Origin: Hyalangium versicolor
Lineage (GTDB): Bacteria > Myxococcota > Myxococcia > Myxococcales > Myxococcaceae
Reading direction: 5' to 3'
NCBI RefSeq assembly: GCF_020103695.1
Contig: NZ_JAHXBF010000044.1
Coordinates: forward strand, 1 to 64,000
Length of the DNA stretch: 64,000 bases
This document shows, piece by piece, positions 45,395 to 54,638 of the stretch. Each line of letters starts with the position of its first letter. Positions within the stretch are counted from its first letter, which is position 1. The notes under the pieces were generated by a model. That model searched no databases. It was given only the letters and a program-made list of their open reading frames with translations, and was not told where the DNA came from. The translations under genes were made by a program, and so were the position numbers.

Positions 45395-47242
45395 TCAGCG
45401 AGAGATCGGGTCGTCGTCCGCCACGGACTCCGGGGTGTCCGCGGGGGGCAGCACCTTGTCGAAGCGCAGCCCCGCTGGCGGGTGGGCGGGATCATCCACC
45501 GGCCCCGGAGGCGTCTCGAGCGCCGAGGCCGCGCTCGTGGGCGCGGGCTGCTCCGCTGCCGCCGCTACCGTCTTCGTGAGGGTGAGGCTGTCCTTCACGG
45601 TGCCACTGGGAGAGAGGAACTGCGCGGTGAGCGTGCCGCCATTCACCGTCACGTCCAGGTAGCCCACGTCGGTGTTGTTGCGGTACGCGGTCCAGCTGGG
45701 CTGAGCGATGGGGAAGGAGCGAAGGGTCGCGCCGCCGCTGCCCACCACCCAGTAGACGACTCCGCGCGAGCCCGAGGGCGCGACACCGTCGCCCACCATC
45801 GCCTTGGAGCGCTCGTAGTTGTGGTCATGCCCCGTGAGGACGATGTCCACCTTGTACTGCTCGAAGAGGGGGCCGAACTCGCGGCGCATGGTGAGCTGCG
45901 AGCCGTGGGCGCCGCTCGACCAGGGCGGGTGGTGGAAGAAGGCCACCTTCCAGGGCTGCTTCGAGGCGGCGAGGTCCGCGGCCGCCCAGCTCTTCTGCGC
46001 GGCCAGGGTGCAGCGATCGGACGAGGCCAGGCCGATGGCGCAATTGGAGTCCAGCGCCACGAAGTGCACCGGGCCCCAGTCGAACGAGTAGTAGCGCTCG
46101 GTGTTCGCGGGGTTGTTGGCCGGCAGGTAGAGGTTGTCGAGATAGGGCTGGCCCTGGTCCGTCACATACTCGTGGTTGCCCGGGCTGGCGAAGAGCGGCA
46201 CCTTGCGCAGCAGCGCCGCCATGGGCGTGAACATGTGATCCTGGAAGTCCTGCTCGGTGCCGGACTCGTAGGCATTGTCGCCCAGCGCCAGGAGCAGCTC
46301 TCCGGCCCGGCTGTCCTGCGCCAGCCGAGCCACCACCTGCGCCTGCGCGGAGCCTCCCGTGCCGAAGTCTCCCATCGCCGTGAAGTGCACGCTCTGCGTC
46401 GAGGGGAGCGTCGCCGTGCGGAACTGCCGCACACCCATGACGGAGCCGCACGCCTCGACGACGTAGCTATATGTCTGCCCCGGGCTGAGGCCGCTCAGCT
46501 TGATGACGTGCCGCCAGCCTGCGGCAGTGGCCGTCGCGGTGCGGGACACATCCGAGCCCGGGCCGAAGCGCACGAAGGGAGTGCACGACACGTTCGTGCG
46601 GAAGGCCACCAGCGCGCTGGTGGTCCCCACGCTCTGGAGGTACGGCTGACGCGGCAGCGCGGGCCCCGAGTCCGACGTGGGGGGCGGCGTCGCCGTCTGC
46701 TCGCCGCACGCGCGGGCCTCGATGATGGAGGCCCAGTCATTGACGGTGTTGCCGTTGACGGTGACGCGCACGTAGCGCGCCTTGCGCGTCGAGGTGAAGG
46801 CATACGTCTGCGCCGCAGTGCTCAGGGCGCTGTCGCCCGCGTACCCCTGCGTATAGGTCGTCCCGTCTTCGGAGGTGGAGATGATGAAGTGGTTCTGGCG
46901 AGTGCCTCCCTGGTGCCAGGCGATGGCCGCGCCGGTGAGGGACTGAGAGCTGCCCAGATCCATCAGCAGCCACGCGCCCACGCCCGGGCCGCTCCAGCGG
47001 GTCACCAGATTGTCGTCCTGCGAATTGGAAGCAACGCTGCCGGCGCCGTCATCGCCGCTCGCGCTCACCGATTGGGTGGTCAGCGCGCGGCAGTTGGTCA
47101 CGGTCAGCGGACCCGAGGAGTCCTGGAGCTGCTCGGCGGGGGTGTCAGTGGAAGGAGGTTCCTTGGAAGCAGCGCCTTCCTCACATGCCGAGAGGAGGAG
47201 CACCGCGACGAGGCCTGAAGTGATCAGTGAGTGTTTGTGCAT
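45395..47242 (-). CDS. Purple-acid-phosphatase-like metallophosphoesterase lipoprotein
   Basis: The 615-residue lipoprotein (LVAVLLLSACE) has an F5/8-type C discoidin domain (about 50-180; NLVTRWSGPGVGAWLLMDLG), a fibronectin-III-like purple phosphatase N-domain (LPRQPYLQSVGTTSALVAFR), then a metallophosphoesterase domain with all motifs: GDFG, LGDNAY, SPGNHEY, FHHPPW and LTGHDHNYERS. It ends in a Pro/Ala-rich tail. It probably hydrolyses phosphoesters at the cell surface, the discoidin domain binding a polysaccharide. Confidence 0.92.
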   Translation of the reverse strand: MHKHSLITSGLVAVLLLSACEEGAASKEPPSTDTPAEQLQDSSGPLTVTNCRALTTQSVSASGDDGAGSVASNSQDDNLVTRWSGPGVGAWLLMDLGSSQSLTGAAIAWHQGGTRQNHFIISTSEDGTTYTQGYAGDSALSTAAQTYAFTSTRKARYVRVTVNGNTVNDWASIIEARACGEQTATPPPTSDSGPALPRQPYLQSVGTTSALVAFRTNVSCTPFVRFGPGSDVSRTATATAAGWRHVIKLSGLSPGQTYSYVVEACGSVMGVRQFRTATLPSTQSVHFTAMGDFGTGGSAQAQVVARLAQDSRAGELLLALGDNAYESGTEQDFQDHMFTPMAALLRKVPLFASPGNHEYVTDQGQPYLDNLYLPANNPANTERYYSFDWGPVHFVALDSNCAIGLASSDRCTLAAQKSWAAADLAASKQPWKVAFFHHPPWSSGAHGSQLTMRREFGPLFEQYKVDIVLTGHDHNYERSKAMVGDGVAPSGSRGVVYWVVGSGGATLRSFPIAQPSWTAYRNNTDVGYLDVTVNGGTLTAQFLSPSGTVKDSLTLTKTVAAAAEQPAPTSAASALETPPGPVDDPAHPPAGLRFDKVLPPADTPESVADDDPISR

Positions 47243-47489
47243 CGCGGCAAGGGCAACAGCACCTGTCTGGCAGGATTCCCGCAGCGGGCAGTCAGGCAGC
47301 GCGTGCGTCCGAGCCCTCGGCCGCTCTGGAAACAGGCCTGGATGGGGCTCAGTGCAGCAACGGTAGAGGGAACGCGGGCACGGCTCACCACTCCCCGCCC
47401 TCCGCTAGCGTACGCCCCGACACCAGCGGCCCCCAAGAGCCATGCGACTCGACAGCTCGTCTCCTCCGCGCGCCAAGTAGGCGACTGTC

Positions 47490-48092
47490 TCACTGGAGAC
47501 CATCGCCATCGCAGGAGTGAGGCGCACTCACGTGCTCGAAACCCACTCCCAAATTGCCTACCCGTTCAAGAGCATCCTTGACTTCCCCTGAAACAATAAG
47601 CGCAGTCGTAAACCTTTTCGGCCTGAAGACTCGCGCGCCATCAGTCTTCGAGGGATCAATTCGTAAACCGTAGATCCAGCGATAGGCTCCTCTCCGCTCT
47701 GGGACAGGGTCGTCTTGGCCGTATCGATGGACTTCCCGGCAGCTCGCTTCGTCAATGCAGTCAATGGTTCTGCTTGCATTGACAATGAAGTACCGCTCGG
47801 GATCCCCCTCCACCGTCACCGGAAATAACTGCACATCATCAGGTGCTATCGCCCTGAAGACATGGGCGACTGCTTCGTTGATGATGGGGACACTCTCAAC
47901 ACCGGCGAACATGAATGTGCGCCTCTTGCCCTGGTTCCTCACCAGAGCCCTGATGGGCCCAGGGTTTGGAAGCAGGCGCCCTTCCCCGAACATCCAAGGT
48001 TCCTCAAACTTTCCGCCTGTCGCCGGTACGGGAGTCGTGATGTACCACTGAGGAACATCAGCGGTTCGCACCCAATAGCAATAACGTTCCAC
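47490..48092 (-). CDS. Imm11 (DUF1629) family immunity-like protein
   Basis: The 200-residue protein (GTG start; AGGAGG lies 7 bases upstream) resembles the Imm11/DUF1629 immunity family common in myxobacteria, especially the C-terminal FTTALIVSGEVKDALERVGN followed by LGVGFEHV. Immunity proteins of this kind normally lie beside a polymorphic toxin gene and neutralise it. No intact toxin is present; only two short ORF remnants lie upstream. Codon use is less GC-biased than neighbours, consistent with horizontal transfer. Confidence 0.78.
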   Translation of the reverse strand: MERYCYWVRTADVPQWYITTPVPATGGKFEEPWMFGEGRLLPNPGPIRALVRNQGKRRTFMFAGVESVPIINEAVAHVFRAIAPDDVQLFPVTVEGDPERYFIVNASRTIDCIDEASCREVHRYGQDDPVPERRGAYRWIYGLRIDPSKTDGARVFRPKRFTTALIVSGEVKDALERVGNLGVGFEHVSAPHSCDGDGLQ

Positions 48093-48102
48093 CGCGCGCC
48101 TC

Positions 48103-48177
48103 CTACTTCACGATGTAGCTTCGCAGCGACGAGTTCGGAGTCAGCAGCTCATTTGCAATCCTCGCAAGTTCGTTCAT
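48103..48177 (-). pseudogene. 24-codon ORF fragment between remnant and imm11
   Basis: A short frame MNELARIANELLTPNSSLRS (24 residues in all) begins four bases after the stop of the longer remnant and ends 10 bases before the imm11 GTG. It has no clear ribosome site and looks like part of a decayed gene. It might be a real micro-ORF. Confidence 0.35.
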
Positions 48178-48181
48178 CAGC

Positions 48182-48334
48182 TCAACTCGACAAGCCTCGG
48201 AGTTCTATCGGGTCCAGGTTCCGCATCGCAGTCACAATCTCACCCTGTTCGTTGACGATCGCAATGCGGCTGGGCTCTATACCCCCAGGGTTGACGGGCG
48301 AGTAGACCCCATGAGTCAGTCCCGGCCCGCTGCT
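48182..48334 (-). pseudogene. 3' remnant of a gene partnered with imm11
   Basis: A 50-codon open frame on the minus strand encodes THGVYSPVNPGGIEPSRIAI and continues IVTAMRNLDPIELRGLSS to a TGA at 48182-48184; it has no start and is closed upstream by TAG. The residues look like real protein (balanced composition, unlike GC-shadow frames). Its position directly upstream of imm11 fits the decayed C-terminal end of a toxin or its carrier; the identity is unproven. Confidence 0.45.
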
Positions 48335-48425
48335 CTACGTCCTGCCATCCGCCTGAGCGGCGCACCTCCAGGTGACTCTACGGACTGTTCTGGTAGCGTC
48401 GCGCACAACCCAGGAGGTTGAGTCC

Positions 48426-50582
48426 ATGCACGAGGGCGCTCCCCATCTCTCCGGTCACGTCGCCGCTCCTGAACGAGGAGCTGGTGGGAGTCCACCCATG
48501 AGCAGGCACGAGGAGAAGGGCGTGCCGGAGATGTCACCCGGAACGGATGTGGCGGGCTACGTGGTGGAAGCCCAGCTCGGCGAGGGCGGGTTCGGGACGG
48601 TGTTCCTTGCGCGGCGGGGAGGAGAACTCTACGCGTTGAAGTTGCTGCCGCTGGAGGAGATCGGAGTGTGGGCCGTACGGGAGCTGCTCAACCTGGCGAA
48701 GGTTCGGCACCCCCACGTGGTGCGCCTGCTGGGCCACGGCCAGTGGCCGGACAAGGCCCCCCGCTACTTCGTCATCGTCATGGAGTACGTGCCGGGCCGA
48801 CGCCTGGACGTGTGGGCGAGCACGGAGAACCCCTCGGCGCGGGAGGTGGTGCGCAGGGTGCTGGGCGTAGCGCGGGCGCTGGTCGCTCTCCACGGAGCGA
48901 AGGTCGTCCACCGGGATGTGAAGGAAGCCAACATCCTGGTGCACGAATCCACCGGCGAGGCGGTGTTGGTGGATCTCGGAGTGGGGGGCGACGAGGAAGC
49001 CGGGTGGCGGACCGGTGGGTTGCTGCCGCCGGGGACGCCTGACTATCGCAGCCCCGAGGCCTGGCGCTTCGAGCGGGAGAACAAGGGCGTACCGGGCGCG
49101 CACTACCGCTCCACACCCGCGGATGACTTGTACGCGCTGGGGGTGGTGCTCTACTGGCTGCTGACGAACCGCAGGCCCTTCTACACGCAGAAGCAGAAGG
49201 AAGTGGATGCCGTCCTGAGCGAGGCGCCCAAGCCTCCCCACCTTCTCAACCCTCGGGTACCCCTGGAGCTGAGCGAGCTGTGCCTGCGATTGCTGGCGAA
49301 GAAACCCGAGGAGCGCCCCGCGGATGCGCAGGAGCTGTGCGAGGCACTTTCGGCGGTGCTGGAACGGCAGGAGGCAGTCTGGGCGGCGCCGCTGTGTGAA
49401 GTCTTCAGCGTGCACACCCTCACCACGCGCCTTGGCCCCGGGGGCAACGAGGTGGCGCACTACCTGAAGGCATCTCGCGAGGCCGAAGCGCGGCCCCGGC
49501 GTGGAGTGCGCCCTCTGGTCATGGTGGAGGATGAAGCTCCCGCAGCGGTTGCGGGCGCCGCACCTCCTCGCCCTCTTCCTGACCCTTCCCGCGCCGCGGG
49601 TTCTTCCAAGCCTGTCGTGGCGGCACTGGCCCGGGTCGATCCACCCGAGGCCTCTGCAGTCCTCTCCTTCGAGGTCGCACCGCCTGCACCCGTGGTTCTC
49701 GTTTCGGTGGCTGAGCAAGTCCCGCCGTCACCTGCGAGCGCCAGGGAGCGGCAGCCAGCGTCTCGGGCCGTGCGCGTCCCATTGCGGGTGGTGGTGGGAT
49801 TGCTCCTCACGGTGGTTCTGGGGGGCGGTGGAGTCTGGGTCTGGCGAGCCTCGCCCCATACCGCCAGCCCGCCACCGCTCGTTACCGAGACTCAAGGAGA
49901 TCCGCGCGCCTGGCCTTTCGAGCACGCCAGGGAAGTGACCTGGGAGGTAGGCAGGAAAGTGGCGCCGCCCTGGAAGCCGCCAGAAGCTACCGGCCCCGAC
50001 TTCCTCGTCACCGAGGAGGCAGCTCTCGTGGAGCCCTCTACGTGGAGCGAGAAGGGAGAGGCTTCCATGAAAAGAACACAGCAGAAGAAGCAGAAGGGTC
50101 TCGGTCCCGTGGGCAAAGCCATCGCCACGGGTGCCTGTATGGCAGCGGCCTGCACCACCGGGCCCCAGGTGCGTCCCGAGCCTCCCTCCGAGCCGTGTCC
50201 TCCCGGCGCTCTCAAGACCATGGCCGAACTGGGCATCAACATCGGCGACGAAGGGGATGCGGTGCTTACCCCTGGACCGGTGGGCCGGCTCATGTCCGTG
50301 AGGGAGGGGGTAATCCGCATGCAGTTCGCCGGGAGGCCATTCAGGCCCCTGGGCCCGCAGGCCTTCCTGAAGGGGCGGCTCATCTTTGGGACGGAGCGCG
50401 TCTACGGGCGGTTTACGTTGGCACAAGAGAGGGACGGGACCCGCACCTGGCCTGTCTGCTTCGAGTTGGCGGACGACTTCCATAAACGTGGACTGCCGAT
50501 GGAGAGTGGCTCGACGGCCGACACGGCGAGTGTGGGGAATACTGGGCGGGTGGTAGCGGTGGATCGCTTCCAGGGAGGCTGA
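48426..50582 (+). CDS. Ser/Thr protein kinase with extracytoplasmic C-terminal domain
   Basis: The 718-residue protein starts at ATG 48426 with AGGAGG upstream. Residues about 45-320 are a Hanks kinase: LGEGGFGTVFLA, ALKLL (Lys), HRDVKEANILV; the metal motif is VDLGVGG (DLG instead of DFG). A Pro/Ala linker precedes a membrane helix (VVVGLLLTVVLGGGGVWVW, about 450). The C-terminal 170 residues (after an internal Met at 50067 preceded by GGAGAGG) contain AIATGACMAAACTTGPQ and a beta domain (MSVREGVIRMQFAGRPF). The adjacent DUF2381 gene suggests a kinase-partner pair. Confidence 0.92.
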   Translation: MHEGAPHLSGHVAAPERGAGGSPPMSRHEEKGVPEMSPGTDVAGYVVEAQLGEGGFGTVFLARRGGELYALKLLPLEEIGVWAVRELLNLAKVRHPHVVRLLGHGQWPDKAPRYFVIVMEYVPGRRLDVWASTENPSAREVVRRVLGVARALVALHGAKVVHRDVKEANILVHESTGEAVLVDLGVGGDEEAGWRTGGLLPPGTPDYRSPEAWRFERENKGVPGAHYRSTPADDLYALGVVLYWLLTNRRPFYTQKQKEVDAVLSEAPKPPHLLNPRVPLELSELCLRLLAKKPEERPADAQELCEALSAVLERQEAVWAAPLCEVFSVHTLTTRLGPGGNEVAHYLKASREAEARPRRGVRPLVMVEDEAPAAVAGAAPPRPLPDPSRAAGSSKPVVAALARVDPPEASAVLSFEVAPPAPVVLVSVAEQVPPSPASARERQPASRAVRVPLRVVVGLLLTVVLGGGGVWVWRASPHTASPPPLVTETQGDPRAWPFEHAREVTWEVGRKVAPPWKPPEATGPDFLVTEEAALVEPSTWSEKGEASMKRTQQKKQKGLGPVGKAIATGACMAAACTTGPQVRPEPPSEPCPPGALKTMAELGINIGDEGDAVLTPGPVGRLMSVREGVIRMQFAGRPFRPLGPQAFLKGRLIFGTERVYGRFTLAQERDGTRTWPVCFELADDFHKRGLPMESGSTADTASVGNTGRVVAVDRFQGG

Positions 50583-50687
50583 CCCGGGCGAAGCCCCCGG
50601 AGCGAGCGGCGCTCTTGAGCGGGAATGCGTGGTAGAGGCGACCTCCCAGGACGCTACGCTGCGCCCCCACTCAGGAGGTTCTGTTCC

Positions 50688-51611
50688 GTGTTCGACTCGT
50701 CCCCCGCTGCTCTTCTGGCGCTGGCGCTTCTCGTGGGCGCCACGGCCACCGCGCAGCCGCGAGCCGTCCCCTGCGAAACGGGGACACGGCGTATCGAGCT
50801 GAAGACGGAGCCCACCGGAGAAGTGCCTGAGCTGTGCATCGGTCCCGAATTGTCCACCGCGCTCCTCTTCTACGGCGCGGAACTCCTCAGCCACGGAGTG
50901 AGCGTAGAAGGGCTGGAGCGCTTCACCTTGGTGGAGGTGAGCAACACCATGCTCCGGCTGGTGCCCTCGGGACGTGTCATGCCGGGAGAGCGATTCCGGC
51001 TGACGGTACGATTCAAGGATGGAGAGGCCCCGGCAAGCGCGGCTTTCTGGCTGGTGGTGACCCCCGGGCAGGTGGAGCCCTTCGTGGAGGTGTACCGCGA
51101 GAAGCGCACGCTGGAGTCCTACCAGCAGGAGGTGCAGGAAAAGGACACCCAGCTCCACCAGTGCCAGGAGGACAACAAGAGCCTGCTCGCGGAGAAGGAA
51201 AGTCCCGGTCGACTCACGGGCCTGGTGACCACCGGGCTCATGAAGGAGGAGGGGATCCCTTTCAAGAAGATCTCCTTGACCATTGGGATGCATCCTGGGA
51301 ATGCCACCGAGGTGGTTCGGGCCTTCAGCTATCGCTCCAACCGCACGGTGGCTGTCGTGCTGTGGCTCAAGGGCACCGAGGGAATGCAGCCCTGGCAAGC
51401 GGCACGAGCCGAACTGGTGGGGCCAGGACGCCGCCCGCTGCGCGTGTATCCACCCTGGCAAGCAGGGCCCCTCAGCGAAGACGTGCAGAACCAACGCGTG
51501 GTGATCGAGGCGGACGCCACGGAGGCGGAGAGCCGGGGCACCTTCACGCTCAAACTGTGGGATGCGGAGGGGACCCGGAGCATCATCGTCACGGGTGTGA
51601 CGTTCCCGTGA
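50688..51611 (+). CDS. DUF2381 family protein
   Basis: The 307-residue protein begins at a GTG (50688) with AGGAGG 9 bases upstream and has a signal peptide (SPAALLALALLVGATATAQP). It matches the myxobacterial DUF2381 family (TIGR02268): early segment PELCIGPELSTALLFYGAEL, a coiled-coil (TLESYQQEVQEKDTQLHQCQ) in the middle and a beta-rich end (FTLKLWDAEGTRSIIVTGV). Members are often encoded next to Ser/Thr kinases, as here (106 bases after). Probably periplasmic. Function unknown. Confidence 0.82.
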   Translation: MFDSSPAALLALALLVGATATAQPRAVPCETGTRRIELKTEPTGEVPELCIGPELSTALLFYGAELLSHGVSVEGLERFTLVEVSNTMLRLVPSGRVMPGERFRLTVRFKDGEAPASAAFWLVVTPGQVEPFVEVYREKRTLESYQQEVQEKDTQLHQCQEDNKSLLAEKESPGRLTGLVTTGLMKEEGIPFKKISLTIGMHPGNATEVVRAFSYRSNRTVAVVLWLKGTEGMQPWQAARAELVGPGRRPLRVYPPWQAGPLSEDVQNQRVVIEADATEAESRGTFTLKLWDAEGTRSIIVTGVTFP

Positions 51612-51634
51612 ACGCACACCCATCCTCAAAAGAA

Positions 51635-51665
51635 AACGCCGAGGTGCGCGGAGCACCCCGGCGTT
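51635..51665. terminator. Rho-independent terminator shared by the DUF2381 and M43 protease genes
   Basis: AACGCCG-A-GGTGC (51635-51647) pairs with GCACC-C-CGGCGTT (51653-51665), a 12-bp stem with one mismatch and a 5-base loop. Read on the minus strand it is followed by TTTTCTTTT, a good U-tract for the protease gene; on the plus strand TTTCTGT follows. Confidence 0.75.
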
Positions 51666-51690
51666 TCTGTCAGCCCGACTCAGCCGCGAA

Positions 51691-52590
51691 CTACTTGCCC
51701 AGACGGTACGAAGTCCACATGGAGTCCATGCGCGAGATCTGCCCCGCGGTGAACGTGTTCATGCAGCTGTCGTCCGTGTAGTCCATGAAGTTGTAGATGG
51801 GGTCCGCACCCGCGATGTTGGTGCAGGTGTCGCGGCCCGCCGGACAACCGTAGGCAGCGGACTTCTCGGCCGGCGTATCCGACACGCCGTCTCCGCCGGT
51901 GGCCGACGTGGCACAGGCGCCCTGGAACGTGTGGTAGAGGCCAAACCAGTGGCCGATCTCGTGGGTCGCCGTGTCACCCAGGTTGTACGGAGTCGCCGTG
52001 CCGCCGGGCAGCGACGAGTACAGGATCACCACGCCGTCCAGCTTCGGGGACGAGGTGTACGAGGACGGGAAGGTCGCCCAGCCCAGCAGGCCCCCACCCA
52101 TGTTGTTGGAGTAGATGTTCAGGTCGTCCGCGGTGCCCTTGCGCAGCGCGGTCTTCATCGCCGTCTCGGAGCTGCCACCGCTCGAGGTGTACCAGGTGGA
52201 GTTCGTGGTGCGGTCCACGGACACCAGGTTGAACTTGAACGGGGTGTTCGCGTACGCCGCAGTCAGCACCGCCATCTGCGAATCAATCTGCGACTGCGGA
52301 ACGTCGCCGTTGGCAATCCCCGAGCCCTTGTTGATGACGTGCCAGTACACGTTCACCGTGATGGAGCCCACCGCGGCCATCGCGCTGCGGTTCTGGGAGA
52401 GCGTCTGCTGCACAGCCTCCTGCTCGCCGGGGCTCAAGTCGCGGGTGGCGCATCCACGCAGGGCCGGAGCCTCCGCCTGCTGCTCCGCGGGCGCAGGAGC
52501 CGGCTCGGCCTCCTTGTTATCCGCGCAGCCAGAGAGGGCTACCATGGCGCCAACGACCAGACCGCTCTTCCAGTTGAAACGAAGCGACAT
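51691..52590 (-). CDS. M43 (pappalysin/cytophagalysin) zinc metalloprotease, lipoprotein
   Basis: The 299-residue protease has a lipoprotein signal (GLVVGAMVALSGCA). The zinc motif THEIGHWFGLYH matches HExxHxxGxxH of metzincins, and the Met-turn is YNFMDYTDD. Upstream segments ITVNVYWHVINKG and TPFKFNLVSVDRTTNSTWY are typical of the M43 family. Cys pairs in the C-terminal part probably form disulfides. It should act outside the inner membrane on extracellular proteins. A U-rich hairpin follows its stop. Confidence 0.93.
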   Translation of the reverse strand: MSLRFNWKSGLVVGAMVALSGCADNKEAEPAPAPAEQQAEAPALRGCATRDLSPGEQEAVQQTLSQNRSAMAAVGSITVNVYWHVINKGSGIANGDVPQSQIDSQMAVLTAAYANTPFKFNLVSVDRTTNSTWYTSSGGSSETAMKTALRKGTADDLNIYSNNMGGGLLGWATFPSSYTSSPKLDGVVILYSSLPGGTATPYNLGDTATHEIGHWFGLYHTFQGACATSATGGDGVSDTPAEKSAAYGCPAGRDTCTNIAGADPIYNFMDYTDDSCMNTFTAGQISRMDSMWTSYRLGK

Positions 52591-52721
52591 TTCCTAACTC
52601 CTAGGAAAGTGGGGGAGCCACGGAAGGTACGCCGAGCAAGCAGCCTCCGTCAATGCGGCAACCAGTTTTTCTTGTACTTTTGCGTCTTCATCGATTTTCC
52701 CAGCCGTAGGATCAAGTGAGC

Positions 52722-54638
52722 ATGTCTCAGACTTCCTCCTCCACAAGCCTTCCCGTTACTTCACGTTCCGTCACAGGCCGAGTGGATGTCCACCCCCGGG
52801 GATTCGGGTTCCTCAGCGTGCAGGGCGCTCCGTCCGGCGAGGTGCTCTCCGCGTTCATCCCTCCGCCGGAGCTGGGGCCGTTCCTGGCGGATGACGTGGT
52901 CTCCGCCACGGTGAGCCAGGCCGCGGACGGGCGATGGAGCGCGAGCGGGCTGTCCCTGCTGCAGCGCCCGCGCGAGCACGTCTACGGCGAGGTGGTGCTG
53001 CGCAAGGGCGCCCCTCACCTGCGCATCGACAACGAGGTGGCCAACACCGACTGGCCGTTGGACGCGGGCGGCACCGCCGTGCAGCCCGGAGACGCGGTGG
53101 TGGCGCGCATCGCCGAGGGCAAGGTGGCGCTCGTCTACAAGCTGGAGCCGGGCGTCGATCGCTCCATCGAGCGCGTCATCGCCCGCCACGCCCTGCGCCG
53201 GGACTTCGCCCCCGAGGTGCTCGCGGAGGCCCAGGCGGCTCGGGCCCGGCCTCATGCCCTGGGCGCTCGCAGGGACCTGCGCTCGGTGCCCACCGTCACG
53301 GTGGACGCGCCCTCCACGCGAGACATCGACGATGCCATCTCCGTGCTGCCGGCGGCGGCGGATGGGGCGCTGCGGCTGCTGGTGTCCATCGCGGACGTGG
53401 CGGAGTTCGTCTCCGAGGGCTCCGTGCTGGATCAGGCCGCGCGCGAGCGCGCCACCAGCGTGTACCTGGCGGGCCATGTGCTGCACATGCTCCCCCAGGA
53501 GCTGTCCGCGCACTGGCTGAGCCTAGTGCCCAACGAGGAGCGGCTGTGCCTCACGGTGGAACTGCGCATCGACGCGGAGGGCCGCGTCACCGCGGCGGAC
53601 GTGTACGAGAGCATCATCCGCTCCTGGGCGCGGCTGAACTACGACGAGGTGGCGGACTTCCTGGACAAGGGCATCGTCTCGGAGCCCATGGCGCCGGTGC
53701 GCGAGGTGATGCCGTGGTTCCGCGCGGCCGCGGCGCGGCTGGAAGTGGCTCGCTCGGGCCGTGGCGGCATCGAGATGTCTCGCGAGGAGGGGCGCTTCAC
53801 CTTCGACCGGGAGACGGGCCAGGTCTCCGGCATCGAGAACGAGCGGCCCACCTCCGCGCATAAGATGATCGAGCGCTTCATGGTGGCCGCCAACGAGGCG
53901 ATTGGCGAGTGGATGCTCACGCGCGGCCTGCCCGCGCTGTACCGCATCCAGGACGAGCCGGATCCGCTGCGGGTGGCCGACCTGGCCGCCTTCGCGTGGA
54001 ACTCGGGCTTCGCGGCGGGGTTCGGCGGCAAGCTGTCTCCGCTGGCGCTGGGCGCCTTTGACAGGCAGATCTCCGGCTGCACGGCGGAGCCGGCCCTGCG
54101 CTCGGTGCTGCGGCGCTCGCTGGGCCCGGCGCGCTACACGGTGGTGCCCTCGGGGCACTTCGGCCTGGCGGCGAAGTGGTACCTGCACTTCACCTCGCCC
54201 ATCCGGCGGTACGCGGACCTGGTGGTCCACCGCATCCTCAAACAGTACCTGCGCGGCCGCCGCGACTTCACCCATCAGGATCCGGCCGTGGAGCAACTGG
54301 CCACGCACATCAACGCACGGGCCCGCGCCGCCTCGCGCGCCGAGCAGGATCGCCACCGCGTGCTCGAGGCGCGGCTGATGAAAGCGCACGTCGGCAAGAG
54401 CTACCCGGGGCGCATCACCCGCGTGAAACCGTTTGGGCTCATCGTTCAGCTGGACGACATGCTGGTGGAGGGGGTGCTCCCCGTGGATGCGCTGCCCCAC
54501 GGCCCCTTCCGGCCGGACACGCGAGAGACTTCCCTCGTCGGTCCCAAGCGCACCTACACCATCGGCATGCCCGTGCAGGTGAAGGTGGTCTCCACGGACG
54601 AGTTGCTGGGCCGCATCGAGTTCTCACCGGTGGGCTGA
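52722..54638 (+). CDS. RNase R/RNase II family 3'-5' exoribonuclease
   Basis: The 638-residue protein has an N-terminal cold-shock OB domain (TGRVDVHPRGFGFLSV), the RNB catalytic domain with Asp cluster (PSTRDIDDAISVLP), FTSPIRRYADLVVHR near the end of the domain, and a C-terminal S1 domain (YPGRITRVKPFGLIVQLDDM). It degrades RNA 3' to 5' with Mg2+. It is shorter than E. coli RNase R (813) and lacks the Lys-rich tail. Start is ATG 52722; a GTG two codons upstream is the alternative. Confidence 0.92.
   Translation: MSQTSSSTSLPVTSRSVTGRVDVHPRGFGFLSVQGAPSGEVLSAFIPPPELGPFLADDVVSATVSQAADGRWSASGLSLLQRPREHVYGEVVLRKGAPHLRIDNEVANTDWPLDAGGTAVQPGDAVVARIAEGKVALVYKLEPGVDRSIERVIARHALRRDFAPEVLAEAQAARARPHALGARRDLRSVPTVTVDAPSTRDIDDAISVLPAAADGALRLLVSIADVAEFVSEGSVLDQAARERATSVYLAGHVLHMLPQELSAHWLSLVPNEERLCLTVELRIDAEGRVTAADVYESIIRSWARLNYDEVADFLDKGIVSEPMAPVREVMPWFRAAAARLEVARSGRGGIEMSREEGRFTFDRETGQVSGIENERPTSAHKMIERFMVAANEAIGEWMLTRGLPALYRIQDEPDPLRVADLAAFAWNSGFAAGFGGKLSPLALGAFDRQISGCTAEPALRSVLRRSLGPARYTVVPSGHFGLAAKWYLHFTSPIRRYADLVVHRILKQYLRGRRDFTHQDPAVEQLATHINARARAASRAEQDRHRVLEARLMKAHVGKSYPGRITRVKPFGLIVQLDDMLVEGVLPVDALPHGPFRPDTRETSLVGPKRTYTIGMPVQVKVVSTDELLGRIEFSPVG

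Noticed and set aside
48316..48537. 73-codon minus-strand frame overlapping the kinase start
   Set aside because: It runs opposite the firmly supported kinase start and has no recognisable content.
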